A DNA stretch of 57,190 bases from Rubrivivax gelatinosus (lineage in GTDB: Bacteria > Pseudomonadota > Gammaproteobacteria > Burkholderiales > Burkholderiaceae_C): positions 1 to 57,190 of the forward strand of contig NZ_SLXD01000008.1 of NCBI RefSeq assembly GCF_004340905.1, given 5' to 3'. The notes beneath the pieces were generated by a model. That model ran no database searches. It had not been told where the DNA came from and was given only the letters and a program-made list of their open reading frames with translations. This document shows positions 24,565 to 35,200 of this stretch, piece by piece; the first letter of the stretch is position 1; the number at the start of each line of letters is the position of its first letter. The translations under genes were made by a program, and so were the position numbers.

Positions 24565-25115
24565 GCGGGGCTCCTCTTCGTGGGCGGGTGGGGTCGGGTG
24601 GTCAGGAACGAGGCGTTGCGCGAGGCCGACTGCCTCCAGCCGGCGCTGGCCGGGTCGCCGGTGTAGCGGCTGCGCACCCAGGCCATCACCTGCAGCATCT
24701 CGTCCTGCGTCAGGCGGTTCTTCTGCGGCCCCATCTGTCCGGTGAGGCCGTCGTAGATGCTGGAGAACAGGCCCGGGTCGGTGTTGTTCGCCGGGTAGGT
24801 CCAGTAGTCGTCGGTCAGCCCGGGGCCGAGCTTGCCTTCGGCGTGGTGGCCGTGGCAGCCCGAGCAGGCGGTGGCGAACAGCGACTCGCCGTTGCGGATC
24901 GCGCCGTGGTCGCCGTTGTACGGGTTGTCGCCGCTGCGCTTGAAGGTCTTGACCGCGGCGGTCTCCTCCTCGTACTCGAGGTCGCTGAAGTCCAGCGGCG
25001 TGCCTTCGACGAGGTTGTAGAAGACCGGCTGCGCGGCCGCGGGCAGCACCCAGGCCGCCGCGGCCAGGCCCAGGGCGCGCAGGGCGCGGCGCATGGCGTC
25101 GGCGCGGCGGCTCAT
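24561..25115 (-). CDS. mxaG: cytochrome cL (MxaG), electron acceptor of methanol dehydrogenase
   Basis: A 184-residue c-type cytochrome with a signal peptide ending near AAAQP and one haem attachment site CSGCHG (about residues 84-89), followed by HHAEGKLGPGLTDDYWTYPA as in cytochrome cL. The QKNRLTQDEMLQVMAWVRS helix closes the fold and includes the sixth-ligand region. It accepts electrons from the PQQ of methanol dehydrogenase in the periplasm and passes them on to another cytochrome c. ATG 25115 overlaps the mxaJ stop (ATGA). Confidence 0.95.
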   Translation of the reverse strand: MSRRADAMRRALRALGLAAAAWVLPAAAQPVFYNLVEGTPLDFSDLEYEEETAAVKTFKRSGDNPYNGDHGAIRNGESLFATACSGCHGHHAEGKLGPGLTDDYWTYPANNTDPGLFSSIYDGLTGQMGPQKNRLTQDEMLQVMAWVRSRYTGDPASAGWRQSASRNASFLTTRPHPPTKRSPA

Positions 25116-26005
25116 TGCGTCGTGCTCCGTTCGGCCGCGGCGGCGGTGGTCTGCGCCGGGATCGCCGCCAGCCGGCCGCCGAGCGCGGGCAGGCCTTGTT
25201 CGGCGAGCACCTGGTCGAAGCGCGGGCGATAACGCGCCGCGGCGGCCTCGATGCGTTCGAGCAGCGCCTCGTTGCCCTTCTTCACACCGATCGCGGTCTC
25301 GTAGCGGAAGAGCACCGGCTCGCCGTTGGACTTGCGTGCGTCGGGCACCGGCACCGCCGCCAGCGGCACCGGGCTGTCGCGCACGTAGCGCGCCACCGCC
25401 GGCGCCCAGGCGACCGCGACGTCGATGCGCCCGGCGGCGAGATCGCGCACCAGCTTCTCGACGTCGTAGCGCACGAAGCGGTTGCGCATCGCCTTGTGGC
25501 CCCCCAGGCTCATCATGTAGTTGAAGCTGTCGGCGTGGCGGCCGATCTGGGTGAGCATGGTCTCCGCCGGCGTGCCGGGGATGACGCCCAGGCGGGCGCT
25601 CGCCAGCGCCGGGCTGTCCCAGTCCTGCAGCGCCAGGCGGTCCTGGGCGCGGCTCAGGAAGACGTAGTTGGCGGCGTAGTAGGGGCGGCCGGTGAGCAGG
25701 CGCGGGTCGCCGGCGTCGGCGCCGAGCATCACGTCGCAGCGCCCCTGGTCGATGCCGTCGCGCACCATGTAGCGCGGGTCGGCGAAACCCACGCGTTCGA
25801 GCTTCATGCCCAGCGCGGCGGCCAGTTCGGCGGCCAGGCGGTCCTCGAAGCCCTGGCTGGCGGCATTGGTGAAGGGCATGTCGTCGTCGGCGGCGCAGGC
25901 GCGCAGCGTCGGCACGGGCTCGTTCGTGTCCGCGGCCGCCGCCGTGCCCTGCGCGGCGAGCATCACGAGGGCCATGGCGACATGGCCGAGTGATCGTCCT
26001 TGCAT
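25112..26005 (-). CDS. mxaJ: MxaJ, periplasmic solute-binding-like protein of the methanol dehydrogenase operon
   Basis: A 297-residue protein with a signal peptide (VAMALVMLAAQGTAAA) and a type II periplasmic binding protein fold. LRACAADDDMPFTNAASQGFED and GRCDVMLGADAGDPRLLTGRPYY are typical of MxaJ. It is needed for methanol oxidation in model organisms and is thought to help assemble or activate the enzyme. A very strong ribosome binding site (GAGGAGAAGAG) sits directly at ATG 26005. The gene begins 88 bp after mxaF, behind a GC-rich hairpin. Confidence 0.93.
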   Translation of the reverse strand: MQGRSLGHVAMALVMLAAQGTAAAADTNEPVPTLRACAADDDMPFTNAASQGFEDRLAAELAAALGMKLERVGFADPRYMVRDGIDQGRCDVMLGADAGDPRLLTGRPYYAANYVFLSRAQDRLALQDWDSPALASARLGVIPGTPAETMLTQIGRHADSFNYMMSLGGHKAMRNRFVRYDVEKLVRDLAAGRIDVAVAWAPAVARYVRDSPVPLAAVPVPDARKSNGEPVLFRYETAIGVKKGNEALLERIEAAAARYRPRFDQVLAEQGLPALGGRLAAIPAQTTAAAAERSTTQ

Positions 26006-26054
26006 CTCTTCTCCTCGTTCGCCTTGCGGCGCTGGAGGCCCCCGGCGGCGGGGT

Positions 26055-26072
26055 GCGGCGGCGTGCCGCCGC
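26055..26072 (-). terminator. GC-rich hairpin after mxaF
   Basis: GCGGCGGC and GCCGCCGC form a perfect dyad (26055-26072) about 22 bp past the mxaF stop, flanked by further pairing of GGCCCCCG with CGGGGGCC. It has no U-run. As mxaF products are needed in large amounts, this may stabilise the mxaF 3' end or reduce readthrough into mxaJ. Confidence 0.4.
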
Positions 26073-26093
26073 GGGGGCCGGAGCTTCGGGGCG

Positions 26094-27926
26094 TCAGAGC
26101 GAGAACACCATCAGGCCACCGCCCATCTTGGTGTACTGCTGCAGCTCCTTGAAGGCGCCGACCGCGCCCAGGCCGGCGGTCGGGTCGGTGAGGTCGAACA
26201 CCAGGCCCACGCCGGGCCAGCCGCCGACGCCGTAGTAGATGGCGACGTACTGCTTGCCGCCGTGCTCGTAGGTCACCGGGTGGCCGATGACGCCCGAGGG
26301 CAGCTTGAACTGCCAGAGCACGTTGCCGGTGTCGGCGTCGCGGGCCTTGATGTAGCCGTCCAGCGTGCCGTGGAAGACCAGGTCGCCGGCGGTCGTCGTC
26401 GTGCCGCCCCAGACCGCGAACTTCTCGTCCTTGACCCACTTGAACTTGGAGGTCTTGACGTCGTAGGCCTTCACCTGGCCCATGTTGTTGTTGTTGCCCG
26501 GCGTGGGGTACATGTTCAGCGTCGCGCCGACGAAGAACTGGCCCGCCCGGTACGGCAGCATGAACGGCTCCCAGTCCATGCAGATCATGTTGGTGCCCAG
26601 CATGACCAGCTCGCGCTTCTTGTCGATCGAGTCGTGGCCCTGGTTGTGGTAGCCCATCGCCGACGGGCAGATGCCCTTGGCGACGTGGTCCATGCGGGTG
26701 CTGTACTCGGGGTCGCGGATCGGCACCCCCTTCTTCATGTCGTAGCCCTTGAAGACGTTGACCGTGGGGTCCATCTTGTCGGCGCGCACCAGGTTGCCGG
26801 TCTCGCGGTTGAGCGTGTAGATGATCCCGTTGCGGTCGGGGTGGGTCAGCAGCTTCTGCTTCCTGCCGTCGACCACCTGCTCGCTCAGGCCGATCCAGTT
26901 GACGCCGGCGTAGTCCCACTCGTCGTGCGGCGTCTTCTGGAACGCGAACTTGGCCTTGCCGGTCTTGATGTCGCGGCTCCAGATGGACATCGTCCACTTG
27001 TTGTCGCCGGGGCGCATGGTCTCGTTCCAGGGCGCCGGGTTGCCCGAGCCGTAGTACAGCTGCTTCAACTGGCTGTCGTAGGCGTACCAGCCCCAGTTGG
27101 TGCCGCCGCCGATCTTCCAGGCGTCGCCTTCCCAGGTGGCGGTGCCCAGGCCCTTCTGGCCGTAGTGCGGGTTGGGGGCGTTGAAGTCGTCGGCCAGCAG
27201 CAGGTCGCTGTCGGGGCCGGTGGCGTAGGCGCGCCAGACCTGGGCGCCGTCCTTCATGCGGTAGGCGGTGACGTAGCCGCGCACGCCGAGCTCGGCGCCC
27301 GAGGAGCCGACGATCACCAAGTCCTCGGCGACGATCGGCGCCTGCGTCAGCGTCGAGCCGACCTTGGGGTCGGAGTTCTCCATCTCCCAGACCACCTTGC
27401 CGGTCTTGGCGTCGAGCGCGACGACGTGGCCGTTGAGCTGGGTCTTGAAGATCTTGCCGTCGCCGTAGGCCAGGCCGCGGTTGACGACGTCGCAGCAGGC
27501 GACGGCGCGCACCGAGGCCTCCTGCTTGGGCTTGTGCTCCCAGAGGATCTTGTCCGGGTTGTTCAGGTCGAACGCGTAGGTGATGTTCGGGAACGGCGTG
27601 TGCACGTACATGATCCCGCCCACCACCAGCGGCCCGCCTTCGTGGCCGTGCAGCACGCCGGTCGAGAAGCTCCAGGCGACCTTGAGGTTCTTGACGTTGC
27701 TGCGGTTGATGCCCGACAGCCCGCTGTAGTGGCTGTGGTCGTAGTCCTTGCCCTGCATGACCCACTGCTTGTGGTCCTTGGACAGGCGCACCAGGTCCTC
27801 GTTGGCCTGCGCGTCGTGCAAGGCGCCGGCGGCCCCTGCGGCGAGCGCCAGGTGTGCCGCCCAGGCGAGGCGGCCCGGTCCGGCCGGACACCGCCGGTCG
27901 CCGCGTCGCGCTTCGGAATCGTTCAT
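26094..27926 (-). CDS. mxaF: PQQ-dependent methanol dehydrogenase large subunit MxaF (calcium type)
   Basis: A 610-residue precursor with a signal peptide ending near DAQA. The eight-bladed propeller features are visible: the adjacent cysteine pair [12 protein letters not shown] that caps [29 protein letters not shown] and [11 protein letters not shown]. In the last motif Asp338 is the catalytic base, and position 340 is Ala where lanthanide-dependent XoxF enzymes have Asp. This marks a calcium-type MxaF. It oxidises methanol to formaldehyde in the periplasm, reducing PQQ and then cytochrome cL. Start ATG 27926 has the binding site AGAGGAGAC. First gene of mxaFJGIRSACKLD; PQQ synthesis genes are not in the window. 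Confidence 0.97.
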   Translation of the reverse strand: MNDSEARRGDRRCPAGPGRLAWAAHLALAAGAAGALHDAQANEDLVRLSKDHKQWVMQGKDYDHSHYSGLSGINRSNVKNLKVAWSFSTGVLHGHEGGPLVVGGIMYVHTPFPNITYAFDLNNPDKILWEHKPKQEASVRAVACCDVVNRGLAYGDGKIFKTQLNGHVVALDAKTGKVVWEMENSDPKVGSTLTQAPIVAEDLVIVGSSGAELGVRGYVTAYRMKDGAQVWRAYATGPDSDLLLADDFNAPNPHYGQKGLGTATWEGDAWKIGGGTNWGWYAYDSQLKQLYYGSGNPAPWNETMRPGDNKWTMSIWSRDIKTGKAKFAFQKTPHDEWDYAGVNWIGLSEQVVDGRKQKLLTHPDRNGIIYTLNRETGNLVRADKMDPTVNVFKGYDMKKGVPIRDPEYSTRMDHVAKGICPSAMGYHNQGHDSIDKKRELVMLGTNMICMDWEPFMLPYRAGQFFVGATLNMYPTPGNNNNMGQVKAYDVKTSKFKWVKDEKFAVWGGTTTTAGDLVFHGTLDGYIKARDADTGNVLWQFKLPSGVIGHPVTYEHGGKQYVAIYYGVGGWPGVGLVFDLTDPTAGLGAVGAFKELQQYTKMGGGLMVFSL

Positions 27927-28402
27927 CGATGTCTCCTCTTGACGGTGGTTTTCGCGTGCCGATCCAGGGGCGCCGGCGGGTCCTGGCTATACCCGCCGGG
28001 AGGATTCCTGATATTCCCCGCAGGGAATTTCGAGGGGGCGCACGGCGGGTGGCGAATTGATTCTAGGAAGGGCGTCGCGGAGGAAGCTAGGGAGCGCATC
28101 CCGGGGCCGCAGGGAGGAAATCACAGGAAAGGCGGGCAAAAATCCCGGCGGCGGGGCGTGGATACCCCTAGCGAACGGCGCTCGAGGGCCGCTTCCGGGA
28201 ATATTTCCGGGCGCCCTGTATCGATTTTCGAGCGCCTCGCTGCATGATTGGCACAGAGTGTTCGAAAGGCGAACAACAGGCCTCCCGCGATGCCCCTCCC
28301 GGCGACATGTCTTGCGCCGGGTGGCGCCGGCCCTGCAAGGTGCCGGCGGTGGCCGCGGCCTTGGCGGCTGCGGTCGCCGAGGGGCGCGGCGGGCGGCGCG
28401 CG
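27927..28402 (-). promoter_or_regulatory. mxaF upstream control region with several dyads (no gene seen)
   Basis: This 476-bp stretch separates the response regulator from mxaF and holds no convincing reading frame. It is less GC-rich in its middle and contains four dyads: ATTCCC-CGCA-GGGAAT (28013-28028), CCGGGAATATTTCCGG (28195-28210, one mismatched pair), TCGA-TTT-TCGA (28221-28231) and GTTCG-AAAGG-CGAAC (28260-28274). I could not place a reliable -35/-10 pair. The dyads are candidates for binding by the adjacent LuxR-type response regulator, and a long leader RNA is possible. Confidence 0.5.
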
Positions 28403-29074
28403 TCAGTCGCCGGCCTGCCCCGGCGAGGCGATCCAGGGCACGATGCCGGCCGCCGCGGCCATTTTCACGAGCTGGATGTCGGAGCCCGCTTCGAGTTTCT
28501 GGCGGATTTGCGAGAGACGATTCGCGACGGTCTTCGCGCTCAGGCTCAAGGCCTCTGCAATATCTTCGATGCTGGCGCCGCTGACGAGCATCTGGAATAT
28601 CTCGAACTCGCGTCCGGAGAGTTTTTCGACAATCGCCTCGCGGGGTGTGCGGGGCGTGAATGCGAGCGACATTGCGAGATCTCCGCCGAGATAACGCTGG
28701 CCGCGTGCGACGGCCATCGCCGCTTCGCACAGCTGTTCCGGCGCGCTGTCCTTGCTGAGCATGCCGCGCACGCCCAGGCTCAGCGCCTGGCGGATCACGA
28801 TGGGCTCCGCGTACATCGAGAAGACGAGGATGCGCGCGTCGCGGTCGAAAGCGAGGATGCGCCGGCTCGCGTCGATGCCGCTGGCCCCCGGCATCATGAT
28901 GTCCATGATCACGATGTCGGGCGACCAGCGCTTGTACTGCGCGTAGGCCTCGGCGGCGTTTTCGGCCTCGGCGACGACTTCGAAGCCGCCCATGCATTCG
29001 AGGAAGGTGCGGTAGCCGGAGCGCACCACCGCGTGGTCGTCGACGATCAGCACGCGGATCGAGCGTTCATTCAT
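28403..29074 (-). CDS. mxaX: LuxR/NarL-type response regulator, MxaX-like
   Basis: A 223-residue response regulator. The receiver domain starts IRVLIVDDHAVVRSGYRTF, carries the phospho-acceptor Asp in IVIMDIMMPGASG (about residue 58) and the conserved Lys in GMLSKDSAPEQL (about 107). The C-terminal LuxR-type helix-turn-helix is LSGREFEIFQMLVSGASIED then LSLSAKTVANRLSQIRQKL. It overlaps the kinase gene by 4 bp (ATGA) and lies just upstream of mxaF in the same direction. By position and type it corresponds to the MxaX regulator that activates mxaF in Paracoccus; the name is inferred from context. Confidence 0.85.
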   Translation of the reverse strand: MNERSIRVLIVDDHAVVRSGYRTFLECMGGFEVVAEAENAAEAYAQYKRWSPDIVIMDIMMPGASGIDASRRILAFDRDARILVFSMYAEPIVIRQALSLGVRGMLSKDSAPEQLCEAAMAVARGQRYLGGDLAMSLAFTPRTPREAIVEKLSGREFEIFQMLVSGASIEDIAEALSLSAKTVANRLSQIRQKLEAGSDIQLVKMAAAAGIVPWIASPGQAGD

Positions 29075-30411
29075 GCGATGGCTCCCTGGTGGTGCGGCGC
29101 GCCCGACGGCAGATGGATGCGCAGCTGCCAGCCGCCCTGGGCCGGCGCAGGCCCGTCGAAGCGTCCGCCGAGCGCCATGCAGCGCTCGTGCACGCCGATG
29201 CCCTCCGGGGCCTCGCGTCCCGCGTCCGGGGGCGCGCACTCGCCGTCACACTGCAGCAGGACCTCGATGGCCTCGTGCTCGTGTGCGACGTGCAGGCGTA
29301 CCCGGCGCGTCGAGGGCTGCCGCAGCGCCTCGCTCAGGCAGGACTGGATCATCAGGTAGAGGTTGCAGTCGAGCACCGGGCCGAAGCTCTGCCAGTCACC
29401 CGCGATCGTCAGCTCGATGCGCGCCCGGCCGCCGGCCTCGCTGCCGCGCTGCGCGACGAGCTGCTCGATGGCTCCGCGCAGGCCCATGGTCTCCAGTTCC
29501 GGCGGGCGCAGGCCGACCAGGATGCCGCGCAGTTTCGAGAGCATCGTCGACTGGTGCGACACCAGCGTGCGGGCGATCTCGGCGACATCCTGGAGCTCCG
29601 TGCCGCGTGCGCAACGTTCCCGCAGCAGGTGGCCCAGCGGCTGCAGCGCCACGAGATAGGGGCTCAGGTCGTCGTGCAGTTCCTGCGCCACCGAACGCCG
29701 GGTGCGTTCCTCGTGGTCGAGCAGCTTGCGCAGCAGCGCCTGGCGCTGCGCCTGAGCGCTCTCGATCTCGCCGGCCATGCGGTTGAAGGCCGTCGCGATC
29801 TCCTCCATCTCCGCGCTGCCGAAGCGCTCCAGGCGCGTGCCCTGCTCGCCGCGGCCGAAGCGGCGCAGCGCGCCGCGGATGCGCTCGACCGGCGCAAAGG
29901 CCCGCAGCGTCAAGTCCACGATGGCCAGTCCGGCCAGCGCGGACAGCACGACGACGATCAGCGAGCTGCGCAGGAAGTCGGCCCACATCTCGCTGAACTC
30001 GTCGGCGCCGTCGGGTGCGACGTCGAAGAATGCGATGGGCCGCCCGTCCAGGGTCACCGGCTTGCGCATCGGCTCGCCGGCCAGCCCGTCGCCGCGCAGC
30101 CATGCCGCGAGCGTGCCTTGGTGCCCCGGGGTGCGCGCGAGCAGGCGGCCGTCGGCCGCGTGCAGTTCGATGCGGACGTGCCGGATGCCCGACATGCCGT
30201 CGACCAGTGCCACCAGCTCGCGCAGCGCGTCCGCTTCGTCGCGAGCCCCGTCCATCCGTGCGGGCAGCAGTGCCAGGAGCCAGGGACGGGCGCTTTCGGT
30301 CTCGGCGCCGGCCCGCGCGCCCATCGTCGTGTACAGCGCCAGGCTGTAGGACAGCACCAGCGCCGACATCAGCAGGACGACGATCCACGCCAGCCGCGCC
30401 TTCAGCGTCAT
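29071..30411 (-). CDS. mxaY: sensor histidine kinase, MxaY/MoxY-like, with degenerate ATP-binding motifs
   Basis: From ATG 30411, 446 residues. A membrane helix (WIVVLLMSALVLSYSLALY), a periplasmic domain of about 110 residues resembling the LapD/MoxY type, a second helix (SLIVVVLSALAGLAIV), a HAMP-like segment, and a HisKA_3 dimerisation helix with the phospho-acceptor His in RRSVAQELHDDLSPYL. The ATPase part is unusual. The N-box, normally QEALTN-x-x-x-H, reads QSCLSEALRQ, and the G1 box DDGRG reads CDGEC, while the last box (GVHERCMALGG) is kept. Activity as a normal autokinase is therefore uncertain. An alternative upstream ATG at 30486 would add 25 low-complexity residues. Coupled to the response regulator gene. 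Confidence 0.8.
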   Translation of the reverse strand: MTLKARLAWIVVLLMSALVLSYSLALYTTMGARAGAETESARPWLLALLPARMDGARDEADALRELVALVDGMSGIRHVRIELHAADGRLLARTPGHQGTLAAWLRGDGLAGEPMRKPVTLDGRPIAFFDVAPDGADEFSEMWADFLRSSLIVVVLSALAGLAIVDLTLRAFAPVERIRGALRRFGRGEQGTRLERFGSAEMEEIATAFNRMAGEIESAQAQRQALLRKLLDHEERTRRSVAQELHDDLSPYLVALQPLGHLLRERCARGTELQDVAEIARTLVSHQSTMLSKLRGILVGLRPPELETMGLRGAIEQLVAQRGSEAGGRARIELTIAGDWQSFGPVLDCNLYLMIQSCLSEALRQPSTRRVRLHVAHEHEAIEVLLQCDGECAPPDAGREAPEGIGVHERCMALGGRFDGPAPAQGGWQLRIHLPSGAPHHQGAIA

Positions 30412-30545
30412 CGTGGCCTGCCTGCCCTGGCCTTGGCGCTCACCGCCGGTGCCGGCGCCTGCAAACCCCGAGTCGATGCGCTGCATGGCCCGAGTGTGGG
30501 CCCGCCTCCGGGGCCACAGGGGCGGGGCTTCCCCCCAGGCGGTGC

Positions 30546-30562
30546 CGGGCTCGATCAGCCCG
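30546..30562 (-). terminator. short hairpin after the DUF853 gene
   Basis: CGGGCT (30546-30551) pairs with AGCCCG (30557-30562) around a 5-base loop, 9 bp past the DUF853 stop on the minus strand. There is no U-run. The remaining sequence up to the mxaY start (30563-30411 side) shows no gene. It may help end the DUF853 transcript before the kinase operon. Confidence 0.3.
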
Positions 30563-30570
30563 AGCCAGCC

Positions 30571-32091
<1,521 letters not shown>

Positions 32092-32301
32092 CGTGGATCC
32101 CCCGGTTCTTGGTCTCGTGTCGAGGCGGCCGGCGAGGCGCCGCCGCGGGTCGCGCGAGTCTAGCGCCGGCCCCGGCGCCCACCGTTGCGTCCGGGCGCCG
32201 GGCGTACCCAGGCCCCACCGCTAAAATCGCGCCCTTCGCTGAGGAAGCGCGCCGACTTTCCGTCACCCCGACCCCGAACGGCGCTACAGGAGATTCCCCC
32301 C

Positions 32302-33027
32302 ATGGCCGGACATTCCAAATGGGCCAACATCCAGCACCGCAAAGGCCGCCAGGACGAAAAGCGCGGCAAGGTCTGGACCCGTGTGATCCGCGAGATCATC
32401 GTCGCCGCCCGCCAAGGCGGCGGTGACCCGAACGCCAACCCGCGCCTGCGGCTGGCGGTCGACAAGGCCAAGGCGGCCAACATGCCTGCCGACACCGTCA
32501 AGCGCAACATCGACAAGGCGACCGGCAACCTCGAAGGTGTCAACTACGAGGAGATCCGCTACGAGGGCTACGGCATCGGCGGCGCGGCGATCATCGTCGA
32601 CTGCATGACCGACAACCGCGTGCGCACCGTCGCCGAGGTCCGCCACGCCTTCAGCAAGTACGGTGGCAACCTGGGCACCGAAGGCTCGGTGGCCTTCCAG
32701 TTCAAGCACTGCGGCCAGCTGATCTTCGCGCCCGGCACCAACGAGGACGCGGTGATGGAAGCCGCTCTCGAAGCCGGCGCCGAGGACGTGGTCACCGGCG
32801 AGGACGGCTCGATCGAGGTGCTGACCTCGCCGGCCGACTTCCAGGCCGTGAAGGCCGCCCTCGAAGCCAAGGGGCTGACGGCGGAGATCGCCGAAGTCAC
32901 GATGCGCGCCGAGAACACCATCGCGCTGGCCGGCGAAGACGCGGCGCGCATGCAGAAGCTGCTGGACGTCATCGAGGACCTCGACGACGTGCAGGACGTC
33001 TTCCACAACGCGGAAATCGAAGCATGA
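32302..33027 (+). CDS. yebC: YebC/PmpR family protein
   Basis: A 241-residue protein of standard length starting [20 protein letters not shown], the signature of the family, with [20 protein letters not shown] and the acidic C-terminal domain ending [18 protein letters not shown]. Members are reported as DNA-binding regulators and more recently as translation factors for proline stretches. Ribosome binding site AGGAG is 8 bp before ATG 32302. First gene of a tight run through rng; its stop overlaps the purD start (ATGA). Confidence 0.95.
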   Translation: MAGHSKWANIQHRKGRQDEKRGKVWTRVIREIIVAARQGGGDPNANPRLRLAVDKAKAANMPADTVKRNIDKATGNLEGVNYEEIRYEGYGIGGAAIIVDCMTDNRVRTVAEVRHAFSKYGGNLGTEGSVAFQFKHCGQLIFAPGTNEDAVMEAALEAGAEDVVTGEDGSIEVLTSPADFQAVKAALEAKGLTAEIAEVTMRAENTIALAGEDAARMQKLLDVIEDLDDVQDVFHNAEIEA

Positions 33028-34277
33028 AGGTTCTCGTGATCGGCGGCGGCGGCCGCGAGCACGCCCTGGCGTGGAAGCTCGCGCAGTCCCCGCGCGTGCA
33101 GCACGTCTACGTGGCGCCGGGCAACGGCGGCACGGCGGCGGACGCCCGGCTGCGCAACGTCGCGATCACGGACCCGGCGGCGCTGGCCGACTTCGTCGTC
33201 GCCGAGAAGGTGGCGCTGACGGTCGTCGGCCCCGAGGCGCCGCTGGCCGCCGGCGTCGTCGACGTCTTCCGCGCGCGCGGGCTGCGCATCTTCGGCCCGA
33301 CGCGTGCGGCGGCGCAGCTCGAAAGCTCCAAGGCCTTCGCCAAGGACTTCATGAAGCGCCACGCGATCCCGACGGCGCGCTACGAGAGCTTCACCGAAGC
33401 CGCCGCGGCGCATGCCTACGTCGATGCGCAGGGCGCGCCGATCGTCGTCAAGGCCGACGGCCTGGCGGCGGGCAAGGGCGTCGTCGTCGCCACGACGCTG
33501 GACGAGGCGCATGCCGCGATCGACACCATGCTGGGCGTGCCCGGCGGCCGTGTCGTCATCGAGGAGTTCATGGAAGGCGAGGAGGCCAGCTTCATCGTCG
33601 TCGCCGACGGCACGACGGTGCTGCCGCTGGCCACCAGCCAGGACCACAAGCGCATCTTCGACGGCGACCGCGGCCCCAACACCGGCGGAATGGGCGCCTA
33701 TTCGCCGGCCCCGGTGGTCACGCCCAACGTGCACGCCAAGGTGATGCAGGAGATCATCCAGCCGACGCTGGCGGGCATGGCCAAGGACGGGCATCCGTTC
33801 ACCGGCTTCCTCTACGCCGGGCTGATGATCGACGCCCAGGGCCAGCCGCGCACGGTGGAGTTCAACTGCCGTCTCGGCGACCCCGAGGCCGAGGTCATCC
33901 TGATGCGCCTGAAGACCGACCTGGTCGAACTGCTGCTCGCGGCCACCGAAGGCAAGCTCGCCGACGTCGCGCTGCAGTGGGACCGCCGCGTCGCGCTCGG
34001 CGTCGTGATGGCCGCCGCCGGCTACCCGGCCGAACCGCGTGCCGGCGACGTCATCAGCGGGCTGCCGGCCGAACGCGAGGACCTCGTCGTCTTCCACGCC
34101 GGCACCAAGGCCGTCGACGGCCGCACCGTCACCAGCGGCGGACGCGTGCTCTGCGTCACCGCGCTGGGCGACTCGGTGCGGCTGGCGCAGCAGCGGGCGC
34201 TGGAAGGCGTGCGTGCGATCGCCTTCGACGGCGCGCAGTGGCGCAACGACATCGGCCACCGGGCCATCCGCCATTGA
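33024..34277 (+). CDS. purD: phosphoribosylamine-glycine ligase
   Basis: A 417-residue ATP-grasp enzyme that joins phosphoribosylamine and glycine to form GAR in purine synthesis. The start [19 protein letters not shown] is the family hallmark. [18 protein letters not shown] (about 136-153) is the ATP-grasp loop, [20 protein letters not shown] the core motif, and [17 protein letters not shown] the metal/ATP-binding end of the domain. Full length. Overlaps yebC by 4 bp and hemF by 4 bp. Confidence 0.97.
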   Translation: MKVLVIGGGGREHALAWKLAQSPRVQHVYVAPGNGGTAADARLRNVAITDPAALADFVVAEKVALTVVGPEAPLAAGVVDVFRARGLRIFGPTRAAAQLESSKAFAKDFMKRHAIPTARYESFTEAAAAHAYVDAQGAPIVVKADGLAAGKGVVVATTLDEAHAAIDTMLGVPGGRVVIEEFMEGEEASFIVVADGTTVLPLATSQDHKRIFDGDRGPNTGGMGAYSPAPVVTPNVHAKVMQEIIQPTLAGMAKDGHPFTGFLYAGLMIDAQGQPRTVEFNCRLGDPEAEVILMRLKTDLVELLLAATEGKLADVALQWDRRVALGVVMAAAGYPAEPRAGDVISGLPAEREDLVVFHAGTKAVDGRTVTSGGRVLCVTALGDSVRLAQQRALEGVRAIAFDGAQWRNDIGHRAIRH

Positions 34278-35200
34278 GCGCCGCCGTCGACACGGCGGCG
34301 ATGCGCCGCTGGCTGCTGGCGCTGCAATCGCGCATCGTCGCCGCGGTCGAGGCCGAGGACGGCACGCCGTTCCTGCGTGACGCCTGGCAGCGCCCGGCCG
34401 GCGGCCGGCTCGAAGGCGACGGGCTGACCCAGCTCGTCGAAGGCGGGCCGCTGATCGAACGCGGCGGCTGCAACTTCAGCCACGTCAAGGGCGCGGCGCT
34501 GCCGCCGACGGCCACCCAGCACCGGCCCGAGCTCGCCGGTTCGCCGTTCGAGGCGTTGGGCGTGTCGCTGGTCATGCACCCGCGCAACCCGCACGTGCCG
34601 ACGACGCACATGAACGTGCGCCTGTTCGCCGCCTTCCCCGCCGGCCGCGCGCCGGTCAGCTGGTTCGGCGGCGGCATGGACCTGACGCCGTACTACGGCG
34701 TCGAGGACGACGCGCGCCACTTCCACCGCGTCTGCCGCGACGCGCTGGCACCCTTCGGCGAGGACAAGTACCCGCGCTTCAAGCGCTGGTGCGACGAGTA
34801 CTTCTTCCTCAAGCACCGCGACGAGCCGCGCGGCATCGGCGGCGTCTTCTTCGACGACTTCGCCGAGGGCGGCTTCGACGCCGACTTCGCGATGGTGCGT
34901 TCGGTCGGCGAGGCCTTCCTCGACGCCTGGCTGCCCATCGTGCGACTGCGCCGCGACACGCCTTACGGCGAGCGCGAACGCGACTTCCAGTGTCTGCGCC
35001 GCGGGCGCTACGTCGAGTTCAACCTCGTCTGGGACCGCGGCACGCTGTTCGGGCTGCAGAGCGGCGGGCGCACCGAGAGCATCCTGATGTCGATGCCGCC
35101 GGTCGTGCACTGGGGCTACGACGCGAAGCCCGAGCCCGGCACGCCCGAGGCGCGGCTGTACACCGACTTCCTGCGTCCGCGCGACTGGCTCGCCGAGTGA
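34274..35200 (+). CDS. hemF: oxygen-dependent coproporphyrinogen III oxidase
   Basis: A 308-residue enzyme that converts coproporphyrinogen III to protoporphyrinogen IX using oxygen. Visible family blocks: [29 protein letters not shown] with conserved histidines, [12 protein letters not shown], and the C-terminal [20 protein letters not shown] and [16 protein letters not shown] 34274 is taken as start, giving a TTGA overlap with the purD stop and the usual N-terminal length; ATG 34301 is the alternative. Overlaps nadD (GTGA). Confidence 0.96.
   Translation: MSAAVDTAAMRRWLLALQSRIVAAVEAEDGTPFLRDAWQRPAGGRLEGDGLTQLVEGGPLIERGGCNFSHVKGAALPPTATQHRPELAGSPFEALGVSLVMHPRNPHVPTTHMNVRLFAAFPAGRAPVSWFGGGMDLTPYYGVEDDARHFHRVCRDALAPFGEDKYPRFKRWCDEYFFLKHRDEPRGIGGVFFDDFAEGGFDADFAMVRSVGEAFLDAWLPIVRLRRDTPYGERERDFQCLRRGRYVEFNLVWDRGTLFGLQSGGRTESILMSMPPVVHWGYDAKPEPGTPEARLYTDFLRPRDWLAE

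Noticed and set aside
26094..27926. Lanthanide-dependent XoxF or MDH2 as identity of the dehydrogenase
   Set aside because: The motif reads WDYAG with Ala two residues after the catalytic Asp, and mxaI is present next to it; both mark the calcium-type MxaF.
32162..32301. A sigma-70 promoter before yebC based on TAAAAT at 32222
   Set aside because: No acceptable -35 hexamer lies 16-18 bp upstream (TTGCGT is 31 bp away), so I did not list it.
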